Shown here one piece after another: positions 1 to 6,282 of a DNA stretch of 12,932 bases. A model generated the notes under the pieces. It had not been told where the DNA came from. It ran no database searches and saw only the letters and a list, made by a program, of their open reading frames with translations. The position numbers were made by a program, and so were the translations under genes. Every line of letters starts with the position of its first letter. Within the stretch, counting starts at the first letter, position 1. Origin of the DNA: Bacilli bacterium (GTDB lineage Bacteria > Bacillota_I > Bacilli_A > RF39 > UBA660). The stretch covers positions 1 through 12,932 of the forward strand of contig JAGHGS010000084.1 of assembly GCA_017888105.1 (NCBI GenBank). Direction: 5' to 3'.

Positions 1-17
1 ACATAGGTATGAAAACC

Positions 18-46
18 TTGAACTAAATTTATTTTAATTTTATAAT
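18..46 (+). promoter_or_regulatory. Promoter of the IS110 leader RNA
   Basis: TTGAAC at 18-23, a 17-bp spacer and a perfect TATAAT at 41-46 predict a transcript starting near 52-54. This coincides with the first base of the outer stem of the leader RNA. In characterised IS110 elements the bridge RNA promoter is assembled across the joined ends of the excised circle. The -35 seen here may therefore be partly flanking DNA. Confidence 0.6.
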
Positions 47-52
47 ATCAGT

Positions 53-250
53 CTTGAAGGAGTGTGTACTACAAAGCACGGTAGGAGGAGTTGCAGACTT
101 CCTGTAACTCATTATGGATTAAACCAGCATTTTAAGCAGTGCAAATGTAGGTGTTTCAAGCACACATAAGTAGTCCTATCAAGGCTGTAGATTAATCATT
201 GACTTTAGTTAATTCTTAGTGTTACCTACATAGACAACTCACTCCTTCAA
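53..250 (+). ncRNA. Candidate bridge RNA of the IS110 element
   Basis: The region between the leader promoter and the transposase has no ORF but strong nested complementarity. The outer stem is a perfect 11-bp repeat, 54-64 with 240-250 (TTGAAGGAGTG). An internal stem is a perfect 8-bp repeat, 145-152 with 224-231 (ATGTAGGT), enclosing a ~71-nt domain. A local 9-bp hairpin with one G-U pair is 88-96 with 102-110, loop ACTTC. Two loop-bearing domains in an RNA of about 200 nt match the general form of IS110 bridge RNAs, which have a target-binding loop and a donor-binding loop and direct transposase-mediated recombination. The likely donor domain (153-223) contains TTGACTTTA (199-207), identical to 1573-1581 at the right end. 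It also contains TTTAGTT (204-210), complementary to AACTAAA at 21-27 at the left end. Guide assignment is inference. Confidence 0.6.
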
Positions 251-280
251 AAATATTTTTTGAAAGGAATGAGTTTATTT

Positions 281-1564
281 ATGGAAGTTATTTATCCGAA
301 AGCATGTGGTGTTGATGTGCACAAATCTTTTATTGTCGCTGTTATTTGTGATTCAACTGGACCATTGCCTAAATATTACAAAAAACGTTTCTCTACCTTT
401 AATAATCAATTAATCTCATTTAGAAATTGGCTACTTGATAACGACTGCCAAAATGTATGTATGGAATCTACTGGAAAATATTATATTCCTGTCTATAACG
501 CATTAGAAGGTTATATTTCTAACCTCGTCGTTGCTAATCCTAAATGGGTCGCTGTTATTAAAGGTGAGAAAGACGATGACAAGGATGCGAAATGGATTGC
601 AGACTTGTTCAAATTAGGTATTGTTCGCTCTAGTTTTATTCCACCTAAAGACTTTAGAATTTTAAGAGAATATACTAGATATCTTTACAAACTTACCTGT
701 AATAAAACTTCTGAGAAAAACAGATTTACCAATGCTCTTACTGTTGGTAATTGCAAACTTGATATGGTTTTTACTGATATCTTTGGTAAATCTAGCCAAT
801 CCATTATTGAAACCATTTTAAATAATGACTCTTTCTCAGATAAAGATATTATAAGTTGTTTACACAAAAATTGCAAATCTTCCCATGAAGATATCCTATC
901 ATCTGTTACAGGTATTTCTTTTACTCATGAACAAAAACTAAGAATTAAATTTGTCAAAGATCACATCGATTATTTAACTAATCGAATTAATGAATTAAGA
1001 GATATTGTTGATACTCTAGTTGTTCCTTATGAAGATTATATTACTCTTCTTATGACTATTCCTGGCGTTGATAGAAATTCTGCAATTTCCATTCTTTCTG
1101 AAATAGGCACTGATATGTCACAATTTTCTAATCATTACAAACTTACTTCTTGGGCTGGTCTTGCTCCTGGTTGTAATGAATCTGCTGGTAAAAAGAAATC
1201 TGTTAAAATTTCTCGTGCTGGTGTTTATCTTAAACCTTGTTTAGTTGAGGTCGCACATTGTGCTGTTAAAGATAAATCCAATTCTTATTATGCAAATAAA
1301 TTTAACAAAATTTCTAAACGCCGCGGAAAGAAACGTGCCACCATTGCCATTGCAAGAAAGATTTTAGTTGCTATTTATCACATGTTATCAACTGGTGAAG
1401 TCTGGAATCCAACGGATTTAGCTTCAAATGAAACATCTGATAAAGATAGACTAAAATATACCAAGAACAACTTCAAACAATCTCTTAAACAATTAATGTC
1501 TTTAGGTCTTACATCTGATGATTTAATTGATTTAATTAAACAACAAAATGCCAAACTCGAATAG
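281..1564 (+). CDS. IS110-family transposase (DEDD recombinase)
   Basis: This is the transposase of the element; family members carry out RNA-guided excision and integration through a RuvC-like DEDD domain plus a C-terminal serine. ATG 281 is chosen because an AAAGGA ribosome site lies at 263-268; an in-frame TTG at 260 would add seven residues upstream of that site. Numbered from ATG 281, the N-terminal RuvC-like domain has D12 in GVDVHK, E62 in MESTGKYY, and D99 and D102 in the DDDKDA block, all four catalytic acids at the expected spacing. A coiled-coil-like middle (about 220-245) leads to a helix-hairpin-helix-like segment at 256-276 (TIPGVD) and a Tnp_20 domain. There, WAGLAPG is followed by NESAGKKKS, whose serine near 301 is the likely nucleophile. 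The length of 427 aa is full for the family, with no frameshift, so the gene looks intact and possibly active. Confidence 0.95.
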   Translation: MEVIYPKACGVDVHKSFIVAVICDSTGPLPKYYKKRFSTFNNQLISFRNWLLDNDCQNVCMESTGKYYIPVYNALEGYISNLVVANPKWVAVIKGEKDDDKDAKWIADLFKLGIVRSSFIPPKDFRILREYTRYLYKLTCNKTSEKNRFTNALTVGNCKLDMVFTDIFGKSSQSIIETILNNDSFSDKDIISCLHKNCKSSHEDILSSVTGISFTHEQKLRIKFVKDHIDYLTNRINELRDIVDTLVVPYEDYITLLMTIPGVDRNSAISILSEIGTDMSQFSNHYKLTSWAGLAPGCNESAGKKKSVKISRAGVYLKPCLVEVAHCAVKDKSNSYYANKFNKISKRRGKKRATIAIARKILVAIYHMLSTGEVWNPTDLASNETSDKDRLKYTKNNFKQSLKQLMSLGLTSDDLIDLIKQQNAKLE

Positions 1565-1572
1565 TTAAAATT

Positions 1573-1578
1573 TTGACT
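1573..1578 (+). promoter_or_regulatory. Outward -35-like box at the IS right end
   Basis: TTGACT (5 of 6 to TTGACA) lies 9 nt after the transposase stop and points out of the element. If the ends join in a circle, it could be placed about 16-17 bp from the TATAAT at 41-46 and create a stronger bridge RNA promoter than the integrated copy has. This is inferred from how known IS110 circles behave; the junction itself is not visible here. Confidence 0.3.
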
Positions 1579-1718
1579 TTAACTTGGGGTAAGGGGAAGT
1601 CCGCCCTTTTTTAGATTTTTCTCTAAAATAAATTTACTTTTATTTTTCAGATTATTACCTCCATTATAAGATTATCAAATAATTTATTAAAAAACTAGAA
1701 AAAATATTATTCTTTACA

Positions 1719-3389
1719 TTAATTGTCAGGAAGTAAAGGCTCTTGTGTTTGCCCCATACCTACTTTATCAGTATACTTTATGGAAATTAAATTACATTTT
1801 TCAAATATTTCATTTATGGTTCCATTTTTTAATTCTACTTTGGGATATTCATATTGAAAAGTGAATTCATAATTATTATTCTCTTTTACCTCATTTGCTA
1901 AATTACGCGGTACTCGAACCGTTGCAATCTCTTCATCTTGAAATTGTCTAATTGTTAAATATAAATAATTATAATCATTACTTTCTTCTATGTTTACTAC
2001 ATTATATGTTTGCATAAATTCATATAAAACATTTGGCTTATTGATTTCTAACTTGTTTTGTTCCATTATTTCTTTGTTTTTGCTTGATATGTAAACATTT
2101 TTTTCAATTTCAAAATGATCTATATATATCTTCTTTTCCTTTAATTGTTCTATAAATTCATTTAAAGTATCTTTGTTCCAAACAAAATCAGAGACATTAA
2201 AATTCAAATAATAACCATTACGATAACCTTCTAATTCTATATTTACTTTTACATCTTTTATGTCTGGATAAATATATTCAATTTTAATAGTATCCGTTAG
2301 AGTATCATCAATAATAAAATTATAATTTCCATATAATACTAAATCATCACTCATTTTTATTTCTTTTTCGACGCTTTTTGTTTCCTTCATCATACTATCA
2401 TAAATAATTTCAGTATTTGCTATTTCAATTGCTCCTAATGCTAGACCAAAACCAGATAATACAATGATTATGATTACTTCTGCTAGAAGGTGACCGACTT
2501 TTATTTTTTTGTTAAAGACAAAATATAGTCCTAATTCCAATAATAATATTCCTGCTTGAAATAAGGCAACTAAAAGAATAAATATTCCAAAATAAGTAAC
2601 TCCTTTTATTAGTAAATAAATTCCTAAGCCTATTGCAAAAACCATTCCAACTAAATAGATAATTACACCAATTAAACACATAATTACAATTAATTTTAGG
2701 AACAAGATACAAATATTGGTAATCATTTCAACAATGCCTATTTTTTTAGGCTCTTTTATTTCTTTTTTCTCTTCTACCTTAATTTCTTTTGATTTCTTTT
2801 TCTCTTTTTTACTTTCCTTATTTTCCTTTTGTTCTTCTTCGATTTCTGCTACAATTTTTTCTGAAAAACCTTTAAAATATCTTTTTTCAATGATTTTAAT
2901 AAATAAAACAATTGCTAAAATAAAATAGGATAATTCTATAATAAATGACCAAATTCCATAGAAAATATCTGAAATTGGAGATGACAAGCTGCTGAAAATA
3001 TGCCATCCTAAATCTTTTACTAATAAAAAGGGAATTTTAAAAATAAATATTAGTAATATAATTAAGCCTATTTCAATAATAAATTTTAAAATATCTTTAC
3101 CACTTTTATTGCTTAATTCATTTAAAATATAATCGAAACCAAGAGAAACTTTATTAATAAATTTTTTTAAATAATTACTATCTTTTTGTTTTACTTTATA
3201 AGCTGCTAGTAAATCATTTGCTATTTCATTTAAATCGCCAAGCTCTTTTATCGCTTCTTCTTCCGATAAACCACGACTTACTTTTTCTTCGATATATCCT
3301 TCGTATTCACTAATAATATCTTCTATTTCTTTATCTTCTAACACATCTATTTTTTTTCTTAATTTATTTAGAAATTCTTGCTTTTTCAT
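1719..3389 (-). CDS. HAAS/DUF1700-type multi-pass membrane protein
   Basis: The product has 556 aa. Residues 1-65 form an acidic helical domain with the pattern FLNKLRKKI...EIEDIISEYEGYIEE...GLSEEEAIKELGD, characteristic of HAAS (DUF1700) proteins, which are commonly encoded beside PadR regulators. Hydrophobic segments follow at about 101-124 and 141-166. A very charged Lys/Glu linker is at 168-216. A hydrophobic block at 217-323 could hold four more helices. The last ~225 residues (330-556) are polar, beta-rich and probably extracytoplasmic, somewhat like DUF4097-type envelope domains. The gene overlaps the PadR stop by 4 bp (ATGA), with AAAGGAG inside the PadR coding end as ribosome site, so the two are translationally coupled. 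The family role is not well defined; partnership with PadR suggests an envelope-linked response whose level is set by the repressor. No convincing intrinsic terminator is seen after its stop. Confidence 0.8.
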   Translation of the reverse strand: MKKQEFLNKLRKKIDVLEDKEIEDIISEYEGYIEEKVSRGLSEEEAIKELGDLNEIANDLLAAYKVKQKDSNYLKKFINKVSLGFDYILNELSNKSGKDILKFIIEIGLIILLIFIFKIPFLLVKDLGWHIFSSLSSPISDIFYGIWSFIIELSYFILAIVLFIKIIEKRYFKGFSEKIVAEIEEEQKENKESKKEKKKSKEIKVEEKKEIKEPKKIGIVEMITNICILFLKLIVIMCLIGVIIYLVGMVFAIGLGIYLLIKGVTYFGIFILLVALFQAGILLLELGLYFVFNKKIKVGHLLAEVIIIIVLSGFGLALGAIEIANTEIIYDSMMKETKSVEKEIKMSDDLVLYGNYNFIIDDTLTDTIKIEYIYPDIKDVKVNIELEGYRNGYYLNFNVSDFVWNKDTLNEFIEQLKEKKIYIDHFEIEKNVYISSKNKEIMEQNKLEINKPNVLYEFMQTYNVVNIEESNDYNYLYLTIRQFQDEEIATVRVPRNLANEVKENNNYEFTFQYEYPKVELKNGTINEIFEKCNLISIKYTDKVGMGQTQEPLLPDN

Positions 3390-3712
3390 TTTGTACTCCT
3401 TTCAATAAAATTGTTTACGCTTTTTGAAAATTTTTTCCATTCGTTTAACTCTTCTTTCATTATTTTTAATCCGGTTGCTGTTATATGATAATATTTTCGA
3501 ATGGGACCTTCGGTTGATTCTTTTGTATAACTTTCAAAATACCCTTCATTTGTTAGACGCTTTAAGATCGGATAAATTGTTCCTTCGCTTACATCAACGA
3601 TTTTGCTTACTTTTTCTACTAATTCATATCCATATTGATCATTTTTTTCAACCATCAATAGTATTAAAAGTTCCAAAACCCCTTTTTTAAATTGTGTATT
3701 AATACTTATCAC
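3386..3712 (-). CDS. PadR-family transcriptional regulator
   Basis: This is a 108-aa winged-helix protein of the short PadR type (subfamily 2), likely a dimeric repressor. The signature runs through QFKKGVLELLILLMV (helix 1, about 7-21), YGYELVEKV, the recognition helix in VSEGTIYPILKRLTNEGYF (about 41-59) and the wing GPIRKYYHITATG (69-81). It ends in a single C-terminal dimerisation helix (82-108). The start is GTG at 3712; the next ATG would remove conserved helix 1. The predicted transcription start lies only about 5-7 nt upstream, so the mRNA may be nearly leaderless. It heads a two-gene operon with the HAAS membrane protein, the usual PadR/DUF1700 pairing, and by analogy probably represses its own promoter. 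The effector is unknown. Confidence 0.92.
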   Translation of the reverse strand: MISINTQFKKGVLELLILLMVEKNDQYGYELVEKVSKIVDVSEGTIYPILKRLTNEGYFESYTKESTEGPIRKYYHITATGLKIMKEELNEWKKFSKSVNNFIERSTK

Positions 3713-3724
3713 CCACTTGCCAAT

Positions 3725-3753
3725 ATCATATATCTACTACTATGCTTTGTCAA
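3725..3753 (-). promoter_or_regulatory. Promoter of the PadR-HAAS operon
   Basis: On the minus strand a perfect TTGACA (3753-3748), a 17-bp spacer and TATGAT (3730-3725) predict a start near 3718, only a few bases before the GTG start at 3712. A loose inverted repeat TACT-N11-AGTA spans the -35 region (3739-3757) and could be an operator, but the match is too short to be sure. Confidence 0.75.
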
Positions 3754-3772
3754 GTACTAAATATTACATATA

Positions 3773-3801
3773 TTTATATTCTCGTCAATTTGTGGTAAAC
3801 T
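3773..3801 (+). promoter_or_regulatory. Possible promoter of the small membrane protein gene
   Basis: TAAACT at 3796-3801 is preceded by TGTGG, an extended -10 style, with a weak TTTATA at 3773-3778 seventeen bp upstream. It diverges from the PadR promoter, so a shared operator is possible. Confidence 0.35.
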
Positions 3802-3823
3802 ATTTAATGATAGGATGGATAAA

Positions 3824-4132
3824 ATGAAAGCAAAAAGTTTAATTGTTGTATTAATTGCAGTAAGTATTTTACTTATTTATAGTGTTGTTTGTTATCGGGT
3901 TTTAAATAAAAGAATTGAAATTAATACTAAAAATTCCATTTCTACTTATTTTAGTCATTATCTTCCAGAAGTTTCTTCTTATGAATATATAAAGGCGATT
4001 AGCAATGAGAAAGATACTTTTCAAGTTTTTGTAAAAGCAGAAAATCATTATTATACTTTTCATTTTGGAATTAATTCTCAGGGATATTCGATTCAAGATG
4101 TAGATCTTGGGGTTCCTAGTTATATTCATTAA
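3824..4132 (+). CDS. Small single-span membrane-anchored protein, unknown function
   Basis: I do not recognise this family. ATG 3824 is preferred because AGGATGG (3812-3818) sits at ribosome-site distance; the in-frame ATG at 3815 lies inside that site. The 102-aa product begins with two lysines and a hydrophobic helix at about residues 4-24 (LIVVLIAVSILLIYSVVCY), then a ~75-residue polar domain expected outside the membrane. That domain ends with alternating aromatic beta-strand patterns (FQVFVKAENHYYTFHFGI), reminiscent of small cystatin-like or YpmB-like folds, but the similarity is too weak to name. The cysteine at the end of the helix lacks a proper lipobox. The gene is divergent from padR and convergent with the TetR gene, and could be a target of either regulator. 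Codon use resembles its neighbours, and the hydrophobic start with a good ribosome site makes it a real gene. Confidence 0.7.
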   Translation: MKAKSLIVVLIAVSILLIYSVVCYRVLNKRIEINTKNSISTYFSHYLPEVSSYEYIKAISNEKDTFQVFVKAENHYYTFHFGINSQGYSIQDVDLGVPSYIH

Positions 4133-4154
4133 TACTTATTTGTAAATAATATTT

Positions 4155-4177
4155 AAAAAACCAAGTTATTTTCTTGG
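4155..4177 (-). terminator. Intrinsic terminator after the TetR gene
   Basis: On the minus strand CCAAG and CTTGG (4173-4177 and 4161-4165) form a 5-bp stem with a 7-nt loop, followed by six T's (4160-4155). It lies a few bases beyond the TetR stop. On the plus strand no T-run follows the hairpin, so it is only a weak stop for the convergent gene. Confidence 0.7.
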
Positions 4178-4181
4178 CTTC

Positions 4182-4766
4182 TTATACATTATTAGATATT
4201 TTTTCATTATTTTTTAATGTTTTTGATAATTCTTTATAAATTTTTACTATTCTTATTAGTATCTCTTTATTATCAATTTTTAGATCGTTACATGCAATTA
4301 GAGTTGCTAGTCCATTTGCATATAACCATACATTCATAAATAGTGTTTTTGCTTCTTCAAAAGAAAGACTATGTTTATTTACTAAATTAATTATTGTTGA
4401 TTGATTCCATTTTTCATTTAAGACATCATCAATACTTTTCCATTTTAAATTATTTGATAAAAACATACATTTAAAATAGTTTTTATGCATTTCAGCAAAT
4501 TCGACGTATGCTACACATACTGTTATTAGAGCATTTTTATTATCTACTCTTTTCATGATAAATTCATCATATTCTTTTTTTATAATTTCATTTACATCAT
4601 TTTTTAATTCATCTAGACTTTTATAAATACGATAAATTGGTTTGGTAGAAATTCCAGCATTTGTAGCTAAATCTCTTGCATTAATACTTTCTATCCCTTT
4701 TTCTTCTACCATTTTAATTGCGTATTTTAATAATGTTGGTTTGTCTATAATACTTTTTGCAGCCAT
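4182..4766 (-). CDS. TetR/AcrR-family transcriptional regulator
   Basis: The N-terminal helix-turn-helix spans roughly residues 10-57 (from ATG 4766): LKYAIKMVEEKGIESINARDLA, then NAGISTKPIYRIYKSLDEL, a clear TetR recognition helix with YRIYKS in place of the usual YxHFxxK. The remaining helical ligand-binding and dimerisation domain has no assignable ligand. ATG 4766 is chosen because AGGGTGGTG precedes it at good distance; in-frame GTG codons at 4775 and 4772 would overlap that site. The gene has its own consensus promoter and an 18-bp palindrome over the expected transcription start, so autorepression is likely. No transporter or enzyme lies beside it in the same operon; the divergent/convergent small membrane protein gene or a distant gene may be the target. 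The product is about 194 aa, a normal family length. Confidence 0.9.
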   Translation of the reverse strand: MAAKSIIDKPTLLKYAIKMVEEKGIESINARDLATNAGISTKPIYRIYKSLDELKNDVNEIIKKEYDEFIMKRVDNKNALITVCVAYVEFAEMHKNYFKCMFLSNNLKWKSIDDVLNEKWNQSTIINLVNKHSLSFEEAKTLFMNVWLYANGLATLIACNDLKIDNKEILIRIVKIYKELSKTLKNNEKISNNV

Positions 4767-4787
4767 TTTCACCACCCTTTTCTACAT

Positions 4788-4805
4788 TGGTAACTTTCGT
4801 TATCA
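4788..4805. promoter_or_regulatory. Likely TetR operator
   Basis: TGGTAACTTTCGTTATCA is an inverted repeat (TGgTAAC / GTTAtCA, 6 of 7 pairs, 4-bp spacer). It begins at the last base of the -10 box and covers the predicted transcription start of the TetR gene. Position and size fit a self-repression site; the binding itself is inferred. Confidence 0.65.
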
Positions 4806-4833
4806 TTATAATATAACACCTCTTTTTTGTCAA
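4805..4833 (-). promoter_or_regulatory. Consensus promoter of the TetR gene
   Basis: On the minus strand TTGACA (4833-4828), exactly 17 bp, then TATAAT (4810-4805): a fully consensus sigma-A promoter. Such a strong promoter in front of a regulator fits with control by the overlapping palindrome. Confidence 0.88.
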
Positions 4834-4859
4834 ATTAAAACAAATACATTTTGTATTTG
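4834..4859 (-). terminator. Intrinsic terminator after noc
   Basis: A perfect 8-bp inverted repeat, CAAATACA (4841-4848) and TGTATTTG (4852-4859) with a 3-nt loop, begins one base beyond the noc stop. On the minus strand it is followed by TTTTAATTT. The stem is AT-rich and therefore moderate. It separates noc from the TetR promoter, which starts immediately afterwards. Confidence 0.6.
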
Positions 4860-4860
4860 C

Positions 4861-6120
4861 CTAATCTTTTTTTATTTTAATTACAAATTGATATAAATCA
4901 TTTAAATCTGTTTCTTCTAAAGATATATTAAATCCTTTATCTTGAAGAGTATCTTTCATTTCTCGAACTGTATTAATTGCTGTTTTTAAATCTATTCCTA
5001 GTTTTTCTTCTTGTTTTACTTCATAATTTGGATCTAATGTATCAATTAAGTTTACTGGGTCAAAAGTTTCTTCATCCGTTGATATATTATTGTTTATATT
5101 TCCCGTTGATCCAAAATTTGAATGTAACGTTGGTGAGATTGAATCAGTTGGTGATACGGTAGGTTCATCTTTTTGTGGATTTACTTGTTCTTCTACTTGC
5201 TCGGGAGAGGTTACTTGCTTTGGAAGTTCAATGTTTATCGCTGGAGTTTTTAAGACTGGTTCTTCCATGTTCATATTTACTTTTTCGTTTTCTAGGAAGT
5301 TAAAGAAATTTCCTTTTGAATCATTTCTAGCTTGTTCTACCGGAATAATATCTGGATTAAACATTTTTTCTCTTTCAATTTCTCTTAATTTACGAGCAAT
5401 GTCACTTTCTTCATTAATACTTGGAATCTCTGTAGCTTCCTTTCGGATGGCATCAATATCAATGTTTCTTACTAATGGTACGTCAGTATCATCCTCTTCT
5501 TCTTTTGGAGTTTCATTTAACTTTTTTAATTCATTATCTAAATCCCTTACTGTCATCCGTTCATTAATTATTCTTTTTAACCATTTTCTTTGTTCTTCAT
5601 GGCTTGGTAAAACTAGAAGGCTTCTTGCATGGCGTTCACTAATTTGATTATTCATCAATGCTTGTTGAACCTCTTCATCTAGGTTTAATAAGCGGAGTTT
5701 ATTAGCAATCGCACTTTGAGATAAGCCCATCTTTTTTGCAAGCTCTGATTGAGTTAAGTATCCTTTATCAAGTAAATTTTTATAACTTCTGGCTTCTTCT
5801 ATTGCTGATAAATCTCTTCTTTGAACATTTTCGACAATTGCTACTTCGGCACTTTTGTTATCATCTATATTTGCAATGACTGCTGGAACTTTGGTTAATC
5901 CCGCTAACTGAGCTGCTTTATATCTACGTTCTCCAGCAATAATTTCATACTTATCCTCAATTCGTCTCAATACTAACGGTTGAATTATTCCATGTTGTTT
6001 AATAGAACTTGCTAGTTCATCTAAACCGCGATCATCAAATTGGAGTCGTGGTTGAAACCGATTGGGAATTATTTCGTCAATTGGTATTTGTAATATATTT
6101 TGTTCTAAGTTCACTTTCAT
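4861..6120 (-). CDS. noc: ParB-family nucleoid occlusion protein (Noc-like)
   Basis: This is a ParB/Noc-type CTP-dependent DNA clamp. Visible motifs are GIIQPLVLR (44-52), GERRYKAA (63-70) and ENVQRR (97-102), the three CTP-binding motifs, then a helix-turn-helix at about 121-146. Residues known to separate Noc from ParB specificity appear in Noc form: Q135 in SQS, K141 in ANKLRLL and R163 in SERHAR, where ParB has R, a non-Lys residue and G. The C-terminal part (about 372-419, AINTVREMKD...YQFVIKIKKD) resembles the Noc dimerisation domain. Position after rsmG supports Noc. Oddities: at 419 aa it is about 130 aa longer than usual because of an acidic low-complexity linker (about 203-365), and it lacks the short N-terminal amphipathic membrane-binding helix of Bacillus Noc. 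No soj/parA gene follows. The start is supported by AAGGG 6 nt upstream of ATG 6120. Confidence 0.85.
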   Translation of the reverse strand: MKVNLEQNILQIPIDEIIPNRFQPRLQFDDRGLDELASSIKQHGIIQPLVLRRIEDKYEIIAGERRYKAAQLAGLTKVPAVIANIDDNKSAEVAIVENVQRRDLSAIEEARSYKNLLDKGYLTQSELAKKMGLSQSAIANKLRLLNLDEEVQQALMNNQISERHARSLLVLPSHEEQRKWLKRIINERMTVRDLDNELKKLNETPKEEEDDTDVPLVRNIDIDAIRKEATEIPSINEESDIARKLREIEREKMFNPDIIPVEQARNDSKGNFFNFLENEKVNMNMEEPVLKTPAINIELPKQVTSPEQVEEQVNPQKDEPTVSPTDSISPTLHSNFGSTGNINNNISTDEETFDPVNLIDTLDPNYEVKQEEKLGIDLKTAINTVREMKDTLQDKGFNISLEETDLNDLYQFVIKIKKD

Positions 6121-6143
6121 CAGCCCTTTTATCTAATATCATA

Positions 6144-6172
6144 ATTTTAACATTATTTTCCTTTTTTTTCAA
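6144..6172 (-). promoter_or_regulatory. Promoter of noc
   Basis: On the minus strand TTGAAA (6172-6167), 17 bp, then TAAAAT (6149-6144) preceded by TGT, an extended -10. It gives noc its own promoter, about 25 nt upstream of the ATG. The rest of the gap to the upstream gene (6173-6282) shows no clear terminator. Confidence 0.7.
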
Positions 6173-6282
6173 CTTTAAATCAAAAAAACATCAACCATCA
6201 TCATTGTGCGTAACAACAATAGTTAATGTGTGTAATAACCAAGTAAGCTTCTAAATTTGATAGCAAGAAATTTTCTGCTTTT

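Larger units (their letters stand above)
24..1600 (+). mobile_element. IS110-family insertion sequence (ends approximate)
   Basis: The element consists of a long structured 5' non-coding region (about 1-259), a DEDD transposase gene and a short 3' non-coding tail. A long left non-coding end is the layout known for the IS110 group, in which the left end encodes the bridge RNA; the IS1111 group carries it at the right end. I see no terminal inverted repeats or target duplications, which is normal for this family, so the ends cannot be fixed from sequence alone. A CT dinucleotide at 23-24 (left) and CT at 1577-1578 or 1583-1584 (right) are candidate cores, but this is inference. The right end lies just past the 3' end of the convergent HAAS-type membrane protein gene, so the insertion does not appear to break a gene inside the window. 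Confidence 0.6.

Noticed and set aside
1..1600. Terminal inverted repeats of the insertion sequence
   Set aside because: The inverted repeats seen (54-64/240-250 and 145-152/224-231) are both on the left side and internal to the leader, so they are RNA stems and not element termini.
1592..1612. GGG...CCC followed by TTTTTT after the transposase
   Set aside because: Only 3-4 possible pairs with a long loop; too weak to call a terminator, though it may act as one.
5090..5647. Long open frame on the plus strand inside noc
   Set aside because: It lies wholly antisense to a well-supported conserved gene, has a serine/phenylalanine-rich composition from the reversed codons and no ribosome site.
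6263..6278. GCAAGAAA/TTTTCTGC repeat just after the metallopeptidase gene
   Set aside because: The arms are imperfect and almost abut, leaving no loop, and no T-run follows on the minus strand; not a terminator.
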